From Henningerozyma blattae CBS 6284 (taxonomy: Eukaryota; Ascomycota; Saccharomycetes; Saccharomycetales; Saccharomycetaceae), in NCBI RefSeq assembly GCF_000315915.1, contig NC_020188.1:1257501-1321500 (forward strand): DNA of 64,000 nt, given 5' to 3'. Below are positions 47,712 through 58,855 of this stretch, one piece after another. How positions within the stretch are numbered: the first letter of the stretch is position 1; each line of letters starts with the position of its first letter. The position numbers were made by a program, and so were the translations under genes. A model generated the notes under the pieces. That model saw only the letters and a list, made by a program, of their open reading frames with translations, was not told where the DNA came from and did not search any database.

Positions 47712-48911
47712 TTTTAAAATAACTTTCTCTATTCCTTATTATCAACGTTCTCTTTTTTTATTTTTACCCTAATAATATGTCAATTTTATATACTTTGATT
47801 TCTATTCGCATTTATTTTCATTTCTTTCTTTGTTGACATTCTTTTTTCTTTTATTACATTAAACTATAGTAAAATTTTTACTTTTTTTCAAATTTATATA
47901 TATATATATTCTTTTATTATTTTTTTAGTTTTTTACCATTCTAAGTAAAAACTTTTTTTTATTAAAATATTATTCATTAGTATAAAAAGCTGAATACTTA
48001 CTACTCAGTGTTAGAAATATATAATTGTATCAAACTTACTGTAGTTAATAATACCCAAAACATCCATTTTTTAACCACTAATTTATTAGAATCAAAATTT
48101 TCTTCTCTATAGTTTTCAATTTCAATTTTAACTGACATTTTTGACAAATTTTATTTATATTACATAAACTTTTAACTTTTTTGTAATTTTTATTTTTTTT
48201 CAATAATAAGAAATATATTTAAATACAATTCATAATACATATATATATATATATATAAATTAACATTGTAGGTTTAATTTTTCTGCACCCCTAAATATTC
48301 TTATAATGACATACGGTGATCGTTTTAAAAATATTGAAAATTTATTTACAAGGTAAACCAATTTTGATTTGTGGGGTAAAATTAAATAATACATACAATT
48401 GCAGAATAGTTATTATAAAAGATTAGCTTGATTAGTTTTGTGTTGAACATTAGAATTATTATTCTTAGAATCGGCCATTAAAAAGTTTTTATATCTTGCT
48501 TCTATCCTGGAAATAATGTTTATAACAAGTTAAATAGCCTGCAGTCATAATAATTTAGTTGTATACCATAATTTTACTTTTTTTCTTCAAAAAAGTAAAT
48601 ATTTCTTTATCTTGTATTTTTTTGGAATTTTTTATAATTAGTTACTATACACATTATTTATAAAATTTAAAAGTTTATACTTCAAATTATAATTTGACAC
48701 TAAGCTTATCAAAAGAAAATATATATTCGTCAAAAATAAAGTCATTCAATTTAAAAATATCCCTTAAAGAGTACATAACTTTGATTAATCAACTTTTTAG
48801 TGATAAATTACTATATAATACATTAAAAATTTACAAAAAGGTTAAATATTGAAATAAATAAAAACTGTTATCCTTCAAATAAATGTTGGAAAATTAGAAT
48901 GGTGCATAGAT
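47712..48911. other. Convergent 1.2-kb spacer with micro-ORF
   Basis: Between convergent transporter and NET1 genes. It contains the 45-codon membrane ORF (48001-48138), (TA)n tracts near 47897-47910 and 48239-48257, and AT-rich DNA. A 16-codon ORF at about 48306 and a 21-codon ORF on the minus strand at about 48479 are too short to call. Confidence 0.5.
48001..48138 (-). CDS. Putative 45-aa single-pass membrane protein
   Basis: A very short ATG-to-TAG frame on the minus strand. Residues 1-24 are hydrophilic and charged (IEIENYREENFD, then VVKK), residues 25-41 are a continuous hydrophobic segment (WMFWVLLTTVSLIQLYI), and a four-residue tail SNTE follows. This clean tail-anchor-like layout, the start context GTCAAAAATG and a position in a long spacer make it more convincing than a random frame. 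I do not recognise a family. It would be transcribed in the same direction as NET1, about 770 bp beyond its stop codon. Confidence 0.5.
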   Translation of the reverse strand: MSVKIEIENYREENFDSNKLVVKKWMFWVLLTTVSLIQLYISNTE

Positions 48912-51679
48912 TTATTTTTTTTTGGAATCTTTTATCAAAGACGCAAATCCACCGGAAGGTTTCCTTTTCTTACCAAGGGCAGCATTAGCTGTTTTAGCGC
49001 TAATGAAATTTCTAGAACTTTCATCATCTGAGGAGTCATCATCACTACTGTCATCATCTGATCCACTATCAGTATCATCAGAATCATCATTAGATTTATT
49101 ATCATCAGTACTATCATCATCATCGTCATCACTAGAATCTGATGAATCTTCTGATGAATCTTCAATTTTAGATGAAACTGGCTTTAACATTTGCTGACTA
49201 GATTTACTCTTTTCACGAACTTCTGGAACACCTCTTGAAGCTAAATCAGAAAGCGAACTTAATGACGGAAGCATTTTTCTTGGTAAACCATTGGTAGTTA
49301 ATGGTTTAACATTTTTATTTTCATTAGTCTTTTTATTCAAAGCTGATGAATTTGGTGTTTTAGCAGTCATAGTTTCTTTTGAAGTATTTGCTGCTATGCG
49401 TTGAGTGGACTGTGGCACATGTTCAATTTTATCGAAACTACTTGAACTTGATTTCTTAGATGGAACTGGGAAGTTACCCTTCGGAGTATCCACAACTCTT
49501 CTTAATTTAATTGATCTATCACTATCGTCAGCTTCAGAGTCGTCTGAATCATCTTCATCGGAAGTAGTTTCATCAGAATCATCAGAATCATCGGATTCGT
49601 CAGAGTCACCGGAGTCGTCAGAATCATTAGATTCCGAATCACTCGTTGATTTTTGAATTCTTTCTGCTACAATTTTTTTAGTAGATGCATTTGAAGCACT
49701 AGTAAATTTAGCCTTTAAATCCTTCAATTTTTCTGAACTGCCAAGTCTCAAATATGGCTTTCCTTCTATTTTAGTAGGTTGAATTGTTTTTTTAATTTCT
49801 ACAGTTTTCGTTTCATTTTTAGATGAAGTAGATTTAGATAGAGTAGGTTTAGATGAAGTAGGTTTAGTTACTGGAGTCACTGGTACAGACACAGGCACAG
49901 ATTTTGATGTTACAGGTTTTGCCTCGGCTTTTGCCTCTGGCTTTGAAAGTAGAGGCTTAGTGACATTTTTTGATGCTACCGATTTTGGCTCAGGTTTTGA
50001 CTCAGGTTTTGACTCAGGTTTTGAAGGTACCGATTTAGTGTCAGATTTTGATACTACAGGCTTTGCCGCAGGTTTTGAAGGGGTAGGTTTAGTGACATTT
50101 TTTGATGTTGCTTTTTTAACTGGAACTTTAGATACGTCATTTTTAGTTTGAGCCTTAGATGAAGGAGGGTTTGCTTCAGGAACAGATTTTTTAACCTCAG
50201 TAGTGTTAACTTTCTTGTTGTCAATAGTTGGCGAGCGACCCTTTGTGTTACTTTTTACCATTGGCTTTAATTCAATTTTCCTGACACTTGTATCTTCTTC
50301 AGAAGATTCTTCACTTGAAGATTCTTCACTTGAAGAGTCATCAGATGTTATTAATGCTGGTGAAAGATATCTCTTACGGTTATTCAAAGCTGGTTTAATG
50401 GGTTCCTTTGTCATTAATTTTGAATTTGTTGTTGAAGATTTATTCTCTTCTGAAATTGAATTTTTCTTTGTGACAACAGCTTCTTTTAAAGGATGGACCT
50501 TTAAGACTTTCTGAGATAATTTACCATTCACAGTTATTACTTCTTCATCTGAAGAGTCTGCAGTCTCTACACCACTACTAGAATCTGAATCATCGTTATC
50601 GTCATCATCATCATTTCTATCATCCTCAGTGTTATCATCATCGTCATCTTCTTCAGATGTGGAATCTGAGATGCTTATATTAGATCGTGAAATAGTATTT
50701 TTTGAAAGCAATTGAGCAGCACGTTTTGCGGCATTTCTTACAGTACGTTCTGGTAGAATATTTCTTGGATCAGGCTTTGAATTATCAATTCCCGAGTTTA
50801 AAACAGTAGTATAAGGCCTTTTATGCTTTTTATGTTGATCATTTTTTGTTAGTGATTTTACATTAATAGAATCTCCATCAACTAATTTTAATAGATCTTC
50901 CTTTTGGAAACTTGTATTTGAGGAAAGAGGCATTGATTTTTTTTCAAATAATGATTGATTTATATGCACTGTATCATTTGCATCATCTTCATCTTCATCA
51001 TCTTCCTTTTCTTCTTCTTCTGTATCATGCTCAGTATTCTTTGAGATTTCATCTAAGTCTTGATATGAATCTTTAATATTCTTGTCTTTAACGTCATCTT
51101 GAACAACCTTTTCAGAAAGACTTTTAACTTGAGTATCATTCGCACGGGTATCTCTAATCTGAGTTTCTTTAGATAGAATATCCTTCAGTTGAATATCTTT
51201 AGCAGGTATAACTTTAGCAGGTATAACTTTAGCAGGTGTAACTTTAGTGGAAGAATCCTTAGTAGAAGTATCCTTAGGAGAGATATCTTTCATTTCAATA
51301 TCACCATCTTTATCCTTTGTCATGGAACTTACATTTTTATTCTTTAAAGCAACTTTTTCATTTTGTTTAATTTTTATAGCCATTTCCTTTTCAGTAATTT
51401 TGGATGATGGACTTAGAATTAATTTTCGAGCCTCTAATTTAGCATCATTTAATATATCGTTAAATTCAATTTTATTTTCAGAACCTAATGGAATATCATC
51501 ATCTTCATCATCCGAGAATTTTTCAATTCTAATGGAAACCAAGTTTAAACCTTGAATGTTTTCATTATATGATTTATTTTGAATTTTTTTTTCAATTGAA
51601 ATTTTTCTTTGAGGAGCTGGAGAATTTGGTAAGATATTTGAAGTATTATTTGATATGGATCCTTGTGAATCTTTGGAAA

Positions 51680-51719
<40 letters not shown>

Positions 51720-53393
51720 TGACTTTGGTAATTCAGCTAAATGGAAATTCGAATCATTTTTATTTGATGGACTATTTCTTACTGGAGAACCAGTATCATC
51801 AGCAATAGAAATTTGACGTTGGGCAATATTTTTTTTAGATTTTGTTGATGAGTTTGAGTTTGAATTTGAATTTGAATTTGAGTTACTAATAGAGTCTAAT
51901 AAATCATTGGAAGAATCACTCAAAGAAGAATCATTGGAATCAATAAATGGTTTTTTCATGGGAATTCTATTTGCCTTTTTAGGTAAGATAGAGGAGGGAC
52001 TTGAAGGACCTTCATTCAATTCCTTTTCCACTTCAGAAATTTTTGGTTCAGGAACAGATAACATACCAGAAGTGACTCTTGAATTTGCAGTTTGTTCTTT
52101 TGAAGGAGTGGGCCTTGGATTTATAATAATTGAATTGTTTGTATTATTATTATTATTATCGTAACTGAATATACTTTTCCTTTTGGAAGTTTCCATATAA
52201 CCGTTTTTATTATTTGTGATATTATTACTTGTGACATTATTACTTGTGATATTATTACTTGTGATATTATTTGAAGTATTATGTTCGGAAACAACTCTTG
52301 GACCAGATAAAGTGACTCTATTTGGAGTCATTGTAGTTATTATTGGAGTTCCCGACAATAAACGTTCTTGTTTTGATTTGTCTGGATCTACAATGCCTGC
52401 TCTTGAAATAGTGTCATCTTCAATGCTTGATTTAATTTTTTTGGAACTATCAATGCCCGAACTAATTCTAATTGGAGGAGATTGAGGTTGATTTGGGGGT
52501 AATAGGATGGATCTATCAGCCAATTCCAATTCATCTTCATCACCAATTTCTTCATCTGAATTATTTGTTAAATTATTTGCATTTGAGGGAGGATAAATTT
52601 GATGAGCTAATGGTGTGGAGATTCTCATTGTGCCATTGATTGAAGGGGTTAATCTTGTAATTGAATTTGAAGGTCTCTTTTTAGCAATCCGCAAGACACC
52701 AGAAGAGTTTGCAATTGTGTTTGTAGAGGTAGTGGTAGAGAGTGTATTTGTATTTAAATTGGTCATTGGTAAAGGCTGTGGTTTACCATTATTTAATTTT
52801 TGTCTCTTTGATGCGGCTGTATAATTGAAAGGAGTGATATCATCGAATTGGATATCATTTTTCAAAATGACTTTGACGATATTATTGAAATTAAAAATAT
52901 CTTTAATTTGGAAATCTGGATCCAAATCACAATTGTTTATATCTTGCAAAGAGACGATTTCCAAATCCGAAGCGTAGTTTGGGTATAATTTATTGAATTT
53001 AGCAATGATTTCCAAATACAAGTCTGATAATGTGTTTGTTGGTTTTGTAAAATGCAAGAATTTCTTGATCTTGGGCTTATTCAAGTAGAAGTTCGGGTTT
53101 GTTTGGTATGAAGAGATTGAATAATTTAAAGAATTATTTGGAGAAATGTTACTGTAGTAAGGATTTTCCATAGATTGTGGATTGCTGGAGTGAGCATTGT
53201 TATTGTTATTGTTTGGTATATTCATGCTTTGTTTTGGAATGGAGTTGCCACTGTTGAACAAAGAGTTTTCATTATTGGAAGAGATGACATTTGGAGAGAG
53301 GGATCTAAAGGAGTTGAATTGAGATAGATCATTTGTGGAATGGAACGAATTGAGGGCACTGGGAGGTATTAGGAGGATCTGTAATTTGTACAT
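48912..53393 (-). CDS. NET1: Nucleolar RENT-complex scaffold Net1
   Basis: Core of the RENT complex; holds Cdc14 phosphatase in the nucleolus until anaphase, anchors Sir2 at rDNA and stimulates Pol I. From the ATG at 53393 ([12 protein letters not shown], the family's usual start) it is 1493 aa, longer than S. cerevisiae Net1 (about 1189) or Tof2. A conserved ubiquitin-like N-terminal domain (about 1-190; [30 protein letters not shown]) is followed by very long disordered sequence: Asn runs (poly-Asn encoded by (TTA)n at about 51688-51719), repeated PAK/KPESKPE segments, acidic Ser/Asp clusters and a C-terminal [19 protein letters not shown] basic tail. Many SP/TP sites fit Cdk/FEAR control. 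The frame extends 7 codons 5' of the ATG, without another ATG. Confidence 0.93.
51687..51719 (-). repeat. (TTA)n coding for polyasparagine in NET1
   Basis: About eleven consecutive ATT/TTA units on the plus strand, read as AAT/Asn codons on the coding strand. In-frame microsatellite, likely length-polymorphic. Confidence 0.85.
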
Positions 53394-53414
53394 GGAGATG
53401 GTGTGGTCTATCAA

Positions 53415-53440
53415 GGGGTAGGGGTAGGGGTAGGGGTAGG
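53415..53440. repeat. (GGGGTA)4 G-quadruplex motif at NET1 5' end
   Basis: Four perfect GGGGTA units and a trailing GG on the plus strand, only 22 bp upstream of the NET1 ATG. On the NET1 coding strand this is (TACCCC)n, likely within the 5' UTR. The G-rich strand fits the pattern for an intramolecular G-quadruplex and resembles a telomere-type repeat. Confidence 0.8.
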
Positions 53441-54251
53441 CGGGAATGCGCAGTGCAAGTGTATATGAATTAGTGTATCTTTTATGTTTTTATTGTGATT
53501 GTTATTATTTGAATATTTAATTATTATTTATTTAAACAAAGTAGTGATAATTAGGAAAATTTATCAAATGGAATTGAAAAAAAAAAAAATAACACATCGC
53601 GAAAAGAAGAAAAACACGACGGCCAAAGATTTTCGTATGGAATGATTTGAAAATGGGGAAAATCAGAGAAGAGGCGAATAGCGAGAAATGAAAGTTGAAA
53701 AATGAAAAATGAAAAATGAAAAATGAAAAATGGAAGTTGAAAATATGAAAGATAAGCAACTAGTGAAAGTCTATGTTCAAAAAGAATGGGATTTGCTTCA
53801 GTACAAGATCATTTCGAAAAGACAAAAAAAAGTAATGAAAAGTATTCGATTTAATGAAGTTCCAGCCAGGTGCTTGTTTTCCAAGATAACAGTTTTTAGA
53901 GTGATTTCCACGTCTATAGCCCGATTATCTTGTCGTTACATAAATATACACACGTAGTTCAATAGACAATAATAATACATCTTGCAAGTGCATTTACGTA
54001 AGAAGCTCATCATACCTGGCTTATCTTGATAAGCCCATCTTAATAAGCATCGCTTAATAATATAGGACGATTATCCTTTCCAAAAGAAATAGACTTTATG
54101 TGCTGTACTATTGTATGCTATACTATAGTGTAATGCATTACAATATACAATATAGCACATTACAATATCGAATAATAGATTGTTATGCATAGAGATAAGA
54201 TATTCGGACAAAAGTGATCTGATTAGCAGTCTCCAACATGTTTGTGTCATT

Positions 54252-54284
54252 CACGTGACACCCATACACCCACACCCACACATG
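54252..54284 (+). promoter_or_regulatory. Cbf1-like site and two Rap1-like sites
   Basis: CACGTG at 54253-54258 is followed directly by ACACCCATACACC (54258-54270), a perfect match to the Rap1 consensus ACACCCRYACAYM, and by ACACCCACACATG (54272-54284), 12 of 13 matches. Tandem Rap1 sites are typical of highly expressed genes and silencers. Here they sit about 1.8 kb from PRY and 0.86 kb from NET1. Confidence 0.6.
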
Positions 54285-55141
54285 CACATACACATACACA
54301 AAAGGTCTCTTTGTGGCGGGGGCTTTTTCACAGGGATTGGCAAATTTTCTTGGCACGGGACTGTATTTGATCTAGAATTAGATTAAGCATATTGGCCCGG
54401 GCTGTTTCAGTCGGTGTTTCATACTCGGATTCCTCTCCCTTTTAGTCGATTTTGCTCCATTTGATCCACTTCTCCCCGGTTTCACCCCGTTTCACCCGGT
54501 TTTGCTTCGTTTCATGTCCGGTTTCGTTCCGTGGAAAACATACGTGTCAAAATTACGTATCGAAATTCTCCGGGCAGTCTAATTCACGCTTCGGAAATTG
54601 CCTCCGCATGCGGACCGAGAATGTAGGGTAAGAAGGCAAAGAGTAGAAAAAAGAAGATATACAACCTGTCTATTCTGTATGCTATGGCATTCCAACAAGT
54701 ATGACTTTTCCTACTATGGTAACACACGACCTCTTTCGGGCATGCCTTACGTCACCTGTCGTTTGCGGCTTGGTTACCATATATGGATAATTACCAGTCC
54801 CAAACGAGTCTGTTTTTAGATTGCCGCGTTGCAGGCACGAATTACCTAGTTAGGAAAACAGCAATCGCAATCACGATTACTCTTCTGGTATCACCATTTC
54901 TTTTTTTTCTCTCTCTCGCTTGTAGTTTGTGTCTGTTATCCCGGCAATCACACTTCCCAATTAGGAGCTCGTTCCTCTTACCCAATTAGGCTTCCGTATT
55001 CGGCATTTCCTCCCACATTTAGGCACACATCTAGCGGGCTTCAGACACCCCGCACAACACAGCAGAAAAACTCCGGCGCGGCATTCCGATACCGCACGAG
55101 TTTCCCCGATCCGCCCACAACACCCGTGACCCAGAAAGGCA

Positions 55142-55178
55142 ACGCGTCCATGGCTGGCTGGCCAGCCCAACGACGCGT
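55142..55178. promoter_or_regulatory. MCB - palindrome - MCB module
   Basis: ACGCGT at 55142-55147 and again at 55173-55178, flanking a perfect 12-nt palindrome GGCTGGCCAGCC (about 55157-55168). Two MBF-type sites 31 bp apart suggest a G1/S-controlled promoter, possibly for PRY about 0.9 kb downstream. Confidence 0.45.
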
Positions 55179-56087
55179 GCTAATGCAATTTCTGACAAGA
55201 CCTCGGAAACGGTGTTTATCTGATTGCTGTATTGGGAACTACCGCGAATTTGCATAAGAATCTGCTGCAAAGAAACAGAATTGAATAAAATTGAAAAAAA
55301 ATAAAATTAAAACTGGCAGTGCCCGTTTCGTGCTGGTCTGTCTGTGTTTTCGCGACTGCCAGCTGTTTATCCATAAACTACCTCTTTTGGGTGTTGGATA
55401 TACATATGTGTTTTGATATCTTTCGTAATTAGCTCAGTCATTATTCTTGTGTAGTTGCACACACTTTTCCATATTTTTTTTGTCATGGTGTCGTTTATTT
55501 ATCTCATTTCTATGCTGTATCTTCTATTGATATTACCATTACGACTGCCTTTTCGCCTGTGCTCTTTGCCTCTTTTCTTTTTCTTAATTCTATTCCACTT
55601 TTAATTTTCGGCTGGGCATCACAATTGTTAGAGATTTCGTTTATATATAATTCCATCTTTTTTCCCCAATACTATCTCTTTTCCAATTACATTTTCCCTT
55701 CTATCTATTACCTCTTTTCTTTCTTTCCATTCTTCATTCTAATCATAACCAGGCTTTAACTATATTGTAACTGCTCCAGTTTGCTATCAAATCAACTAAA
55801 TATACCCAACTGTATTACTTCGTGACTAAGATCTCTCTATAATACTTTTTATTATTCATTGCCTCTAGTATATCCAAAAATAACAATCTACAATCGCTCC
55901 TTTTTAAAAAAAAATTACGTGTTTGTTAACTATCCCTTACTAGTCGTTCAAAAGATAAATAAATCATATTATAACCCTATTTTCCCTACGATAATACACT
56001 ACACATTCCTTACCGTTTAGTAAACTGTCGTTTGTTTTTATTTTAAATCCTACACACTCATTTGCTTTTACTTCAAGAAAAAAAATT

Positions 56088-56951
56088 ATGAAATTTGCTA
56101 CTACTTTGTCCTTGTTGGCCTCTACTGCCATTGCAGCCCCAGCCGTCGTCACCGTCACTCAACACGTCCATCAAACTCAAATGGTCACTGTTGAAGGTTT
56201 GGTTTACCAAGAAAACGGTGAATTCAAGACTACCTACACCACTGTCGGTGCTGTCCCAACTGCCACTTTACAAGCTGTCGAAAACCAAAACGTAGAGACT
56301 CAAAACACCAACGTCGTCACTCAAGTCGCTGCTGTCACTATCGTTGCTTCTCAAAAAGTCGACTCTGCCACTGTAGCTCCTACTACTACTCCAGCTGCTG
56401 TTGAACCAACCACTACTTCTACACCAGCTCCAGTTCAAACTACTCCAGTTACTTCCAACATTCAAAAACAAGCTACTTCTTCTGCTCCAGCTCCTTCCAC
56501 TGCTGCTGCTGCTGCTTCCAGTAATTTGGAAGACTGGGCTCAACAAATCTTGGATGAAACCAACAAGAAGAGAGCTTTACATGTTGACACTGGCTCTTTA
56601 ACTTGGAGTCAAGAATTAGCTCAGTATGCACAAAACTACGCCGACAAATACGATTGTTCCGGTAACTTGGTCCATTCGGGTGGCCCATACGGTGAAAACT
56701 TGGCTTTAGGTTACACTCCAACCGGTTCCGTTGATGCTTGGTACGATGAAGGTACCAACTACGATTACTCTAACCCTCAATACTCCTCTGCCACTGGTCA
56801 TTTCACTCAATTGATCTGGAAGGGCTCTACTTTGGTCGGTTGTGGTATCAAGAACTGTAACAACGAATGGGGCCAATACGTCATTTGCTCTTATCAAGCT
56901 CCAGGTAATGTCATTGGTGAGTTTTCTGAGAACATCATGCCTTTGAATTGA
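56088..56951 (+). CDS. Secreted CAP-domain sterol-binding protein (PRY family)
   Basis: Pathogen-related-in-yeast protein; CAP superfamily members bind and export sterols and fatty acids. 287 aa: signal peptide (about 1-17, MKFATTLSLLASTAIAA), a Thr/Val/Ala/Pro-rich, probably O-glycosylated stalk (about 20-140), then the CAP domain (about 143-287). CAP signatures are clear: LTWSQELAQYAQNYAD, the HSGGPYGENLALG motif, SATGHFTQLIWKGSTLVGCGI and the C-terminal YVICSYQAPGNVIGEFSENI; the cysteines that pair in the family are present. Lengths of S. cerevisiae Pry1 and Pry2 (about 299 and 329 aa) match better than the GPI-anchored Pry3 (about 881 aa). Codon use is strongly optimised, indicating high expression. 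Position equals YJL078C/YJL079C. Confidence 0.94.
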   Translation: MKFATTLSLLASTAIAAPAVVTVTQHVHQTQMVTVEGLVYQENGEFKTTYTTVGAVPTATLQAVENQNVETQNTNVVTQVAAVTIVASQKVDSATVAPTTTPAAVEPTTTSTPAPVQTTPVTSNIQKQATSSAPAPSTAAAAASSNLEDWAQQILDETNKKRALHVDTGSLTWSQELAQYAQNYADKYDCSGNLVHSGGPYGENLALGYTPTGSVDAWYDEGTNYDYSNPQYSSATGHFTQLIWKGSTLVGCGIKNCNNEWGQYVICSYQAPGNVIGEFSENIMPLN

Positions 56952-58755
56952 TTTATTGACACTAGAAAAATAAAACTATTTTTAACTTCGTTACCAACCT
57001 CAATTGTGTATTACCTTCCTAAATGACACTTATTCATTTGCCCTTTCCCCCCTTTATCTTCTTTACCTTCTATATTTTTTACTTATATTTACTTTTATTT
57101 ACTTGACTTATATTTACTCGGTTCATCTTTATCTTTTTTTTTCTCATACTGTATATCTTGTTTACTCAGATCTACTTTTTTTTTTAATATTTATTCTATT
57201 TACCTTTCTCCTTTTTTTCCTTTGTCCATTTTCATTTTCGTGATTTTACCAGGAAAAGTAATTTAAAGGGTCTCTCCTAATGAGGTCAAACGCGCAACAA
57301 AACCAAGCACTCCGCTTTGAGTCGTTTTTCTCCGTTTTTAATCACTATTCTCCTTTTTCACTCGCCCACTTCTTTTTTCAGCCACATCAGATCTTTTTCG
57401 AGATCATTCCTCATCTATTTCTAGATCAAACAAAAACAGGAACCCGATGCCCCGATGAGCAAATTACCCTCCGGATTTTCGTCTTTTTGTCTTTTTGTAA
57501 TTTTTTTTTTCTTTTTTTACGCGTTACCGTACGGTTTCCCGAACGTTTCTCAGGTCCAAGCAATCTCTTTTTCGATTCAACCCACTCGACAAGACACATT
57601 TTCACCAAGGAAACCCCCTCAATAATATATATATATATATAGGAAACCATCTATATAAAGTAAAGAGGCATTTCAAGCATTTCTTCTATACAGAGAATAC
57701 TACCAACTTGGTCCATTTCTGGCCGTAACGCAAACAACAATTAATATTCTTGTAAAATACTAGTGACTACTCAGGGTTTTGAGGCAATACTAAAATAAAT
57801 AAAACAGATCAGTTGCTTTAAGGCGATGTGTGTTTTAGTAATGCGTTTTGAGGTGCCAACTTGAACAGGCACACTGCGCTAAAATTATTCATGAATGCTA
57901 CAAGTGGATCCACATGTGCTCTTAATAATAGTATGGATACCTGGGTAAGTAGTGGGTTCTTAGTTTGCAGGCAGGAAAGTTGATATCTGGCTCATTGTAA
58001 GTTGACAAAAATGATCTGACAATTTCAAAGAGTTACACCCAAGAACGTGTGTTCTAGAATGATGCTTCTTCACCTTGCACACGCCAAACTTATTCTTGAT
58101 AATATCATGCCACTCAGTTCAGCATGGTGCTCTGAGATTTAGTAGAATGGGATATTTAAGACAAATATAGTGCATCTCTTTCAACTTTCAACTTTGTGTT
58201 ACTCGTTTGCAACTCTAAAATTTCCCATCCCGCGAGCCACTTTTCGGGCTCATCTTTCAGAACTTTCGCACAATATACACACGAAGCATGCATCCCCTAA
58301 TTGAGCAAACACCAGCAAAAGAGTACGAAAAAAGAGTGACCACGTCAGCAATTTTTATTCCTAGAACGATGGATCAACAAACCTTTTTTTTTTTCTATAC
58401 CCACTCATTATCAATCCTAATATAGCATCTTTATATTAAAGAAAAAAACAGGGACACTTTAAATGACAGGGCAGGGGTCTTCTGTTCTTTAAGAAGTGTG
58501 TCGTAAATGTATTTCGAAATAGTAAATATTTCTACTCCACCATCTTGTGCTTTCCAAAAACATAACTCCATAGTTTTTGCAGATGCATTTGCAGATGCAT
58601 TTGCCTGTTGATGACCTGTCTTTATTAGCTGGTCTATTATCTTGTCAAATTTCGAATGTGCAGTCGTTCTGCCACGCAAATGCAAATTGTCCTATTATCA
58701 TTCAAGACTTATTATTTACTCATTACTATTCATTTTTTTCGACTTATTATATTTA

Positions 58756-58786
<31 letters not shown>

Positions 58787-58789
58787 ATA
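56952..58789. other. 1.8-kb intergenic PRY to SCP160
   Basis: No convincing gene. It holds T-rich 3' sequence of PRY, a TATA-like TATATAAAG at about 57651, a third copy of the TGTAAAATACTAGT core seen at the tRNA repeats (57751-57764), STRE-like CCCCT cores (near 57614 and 58293), and, just before SCP160, (CA)n then (TA)n at about 58758-58787. An 84-codon open frame on the minus strand (58431-58685) has no ATG at its start and is not called. Confidence 0.5.
58758..58787. repeat. (AC)n(AT)n microsatellite at SCP160 5' end
   Basis: About eight CA units followed by about seven TA units directly before the first in-frame ATG at 58790. The TA part could act as the TATA element, in which case transcription starts inside the annotated frame and the ATG at 58856 is used. 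Confidence 0.75.
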
Positions 58790-58855
58790 ATGACTAATTT
58801 TAATTACATCTACGTTTATTGGACGAATAGAATCACTGCAGAACTATACTTAGTG

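Larger units (their letters stand above)
53394..56087. other. 2.7-kb divergent NET1/PRY promoter region
   Basis: Unusually long for this yeast. It contains the (GGGGTA)4 tract, an AAAATGA-type heptamer repeat (about 53696-53732), a CACGTG plus two Rap1-like sites (54252-54284), repeats of GTTTC.CC words (about 54476-54530), a GC-richer block (about 54540-55260) with the MCB-palindrome-MCB module, and a T-rich stretch up to PRY. S. cerevisiae ICS3 (YJL077C) lies in the corresponding interval; I see no trace of it. Confidence 0.55.

Noticed and set aside
48306..48353. 16-codon frame MTYGDRFKNIENLF as a first exon
   Set aside because: No yeast-consensus 5' splice site, branch point or credible second exon found downstream.
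57276..57642. Open frame with Phe/Leu-rich translation downstream of PRY
   Set aside because: It arises from T-rich sequence, has low-complexity translation and no start context or homology.
58431..58685. 84-codon minus-strand frame beginning LHLRGRTTAHSKF
   Set aside because: It starts with TTG, the first in-frame ATG is 38 codons in, and there is a stop three codons upstream; no splice sites or family found.
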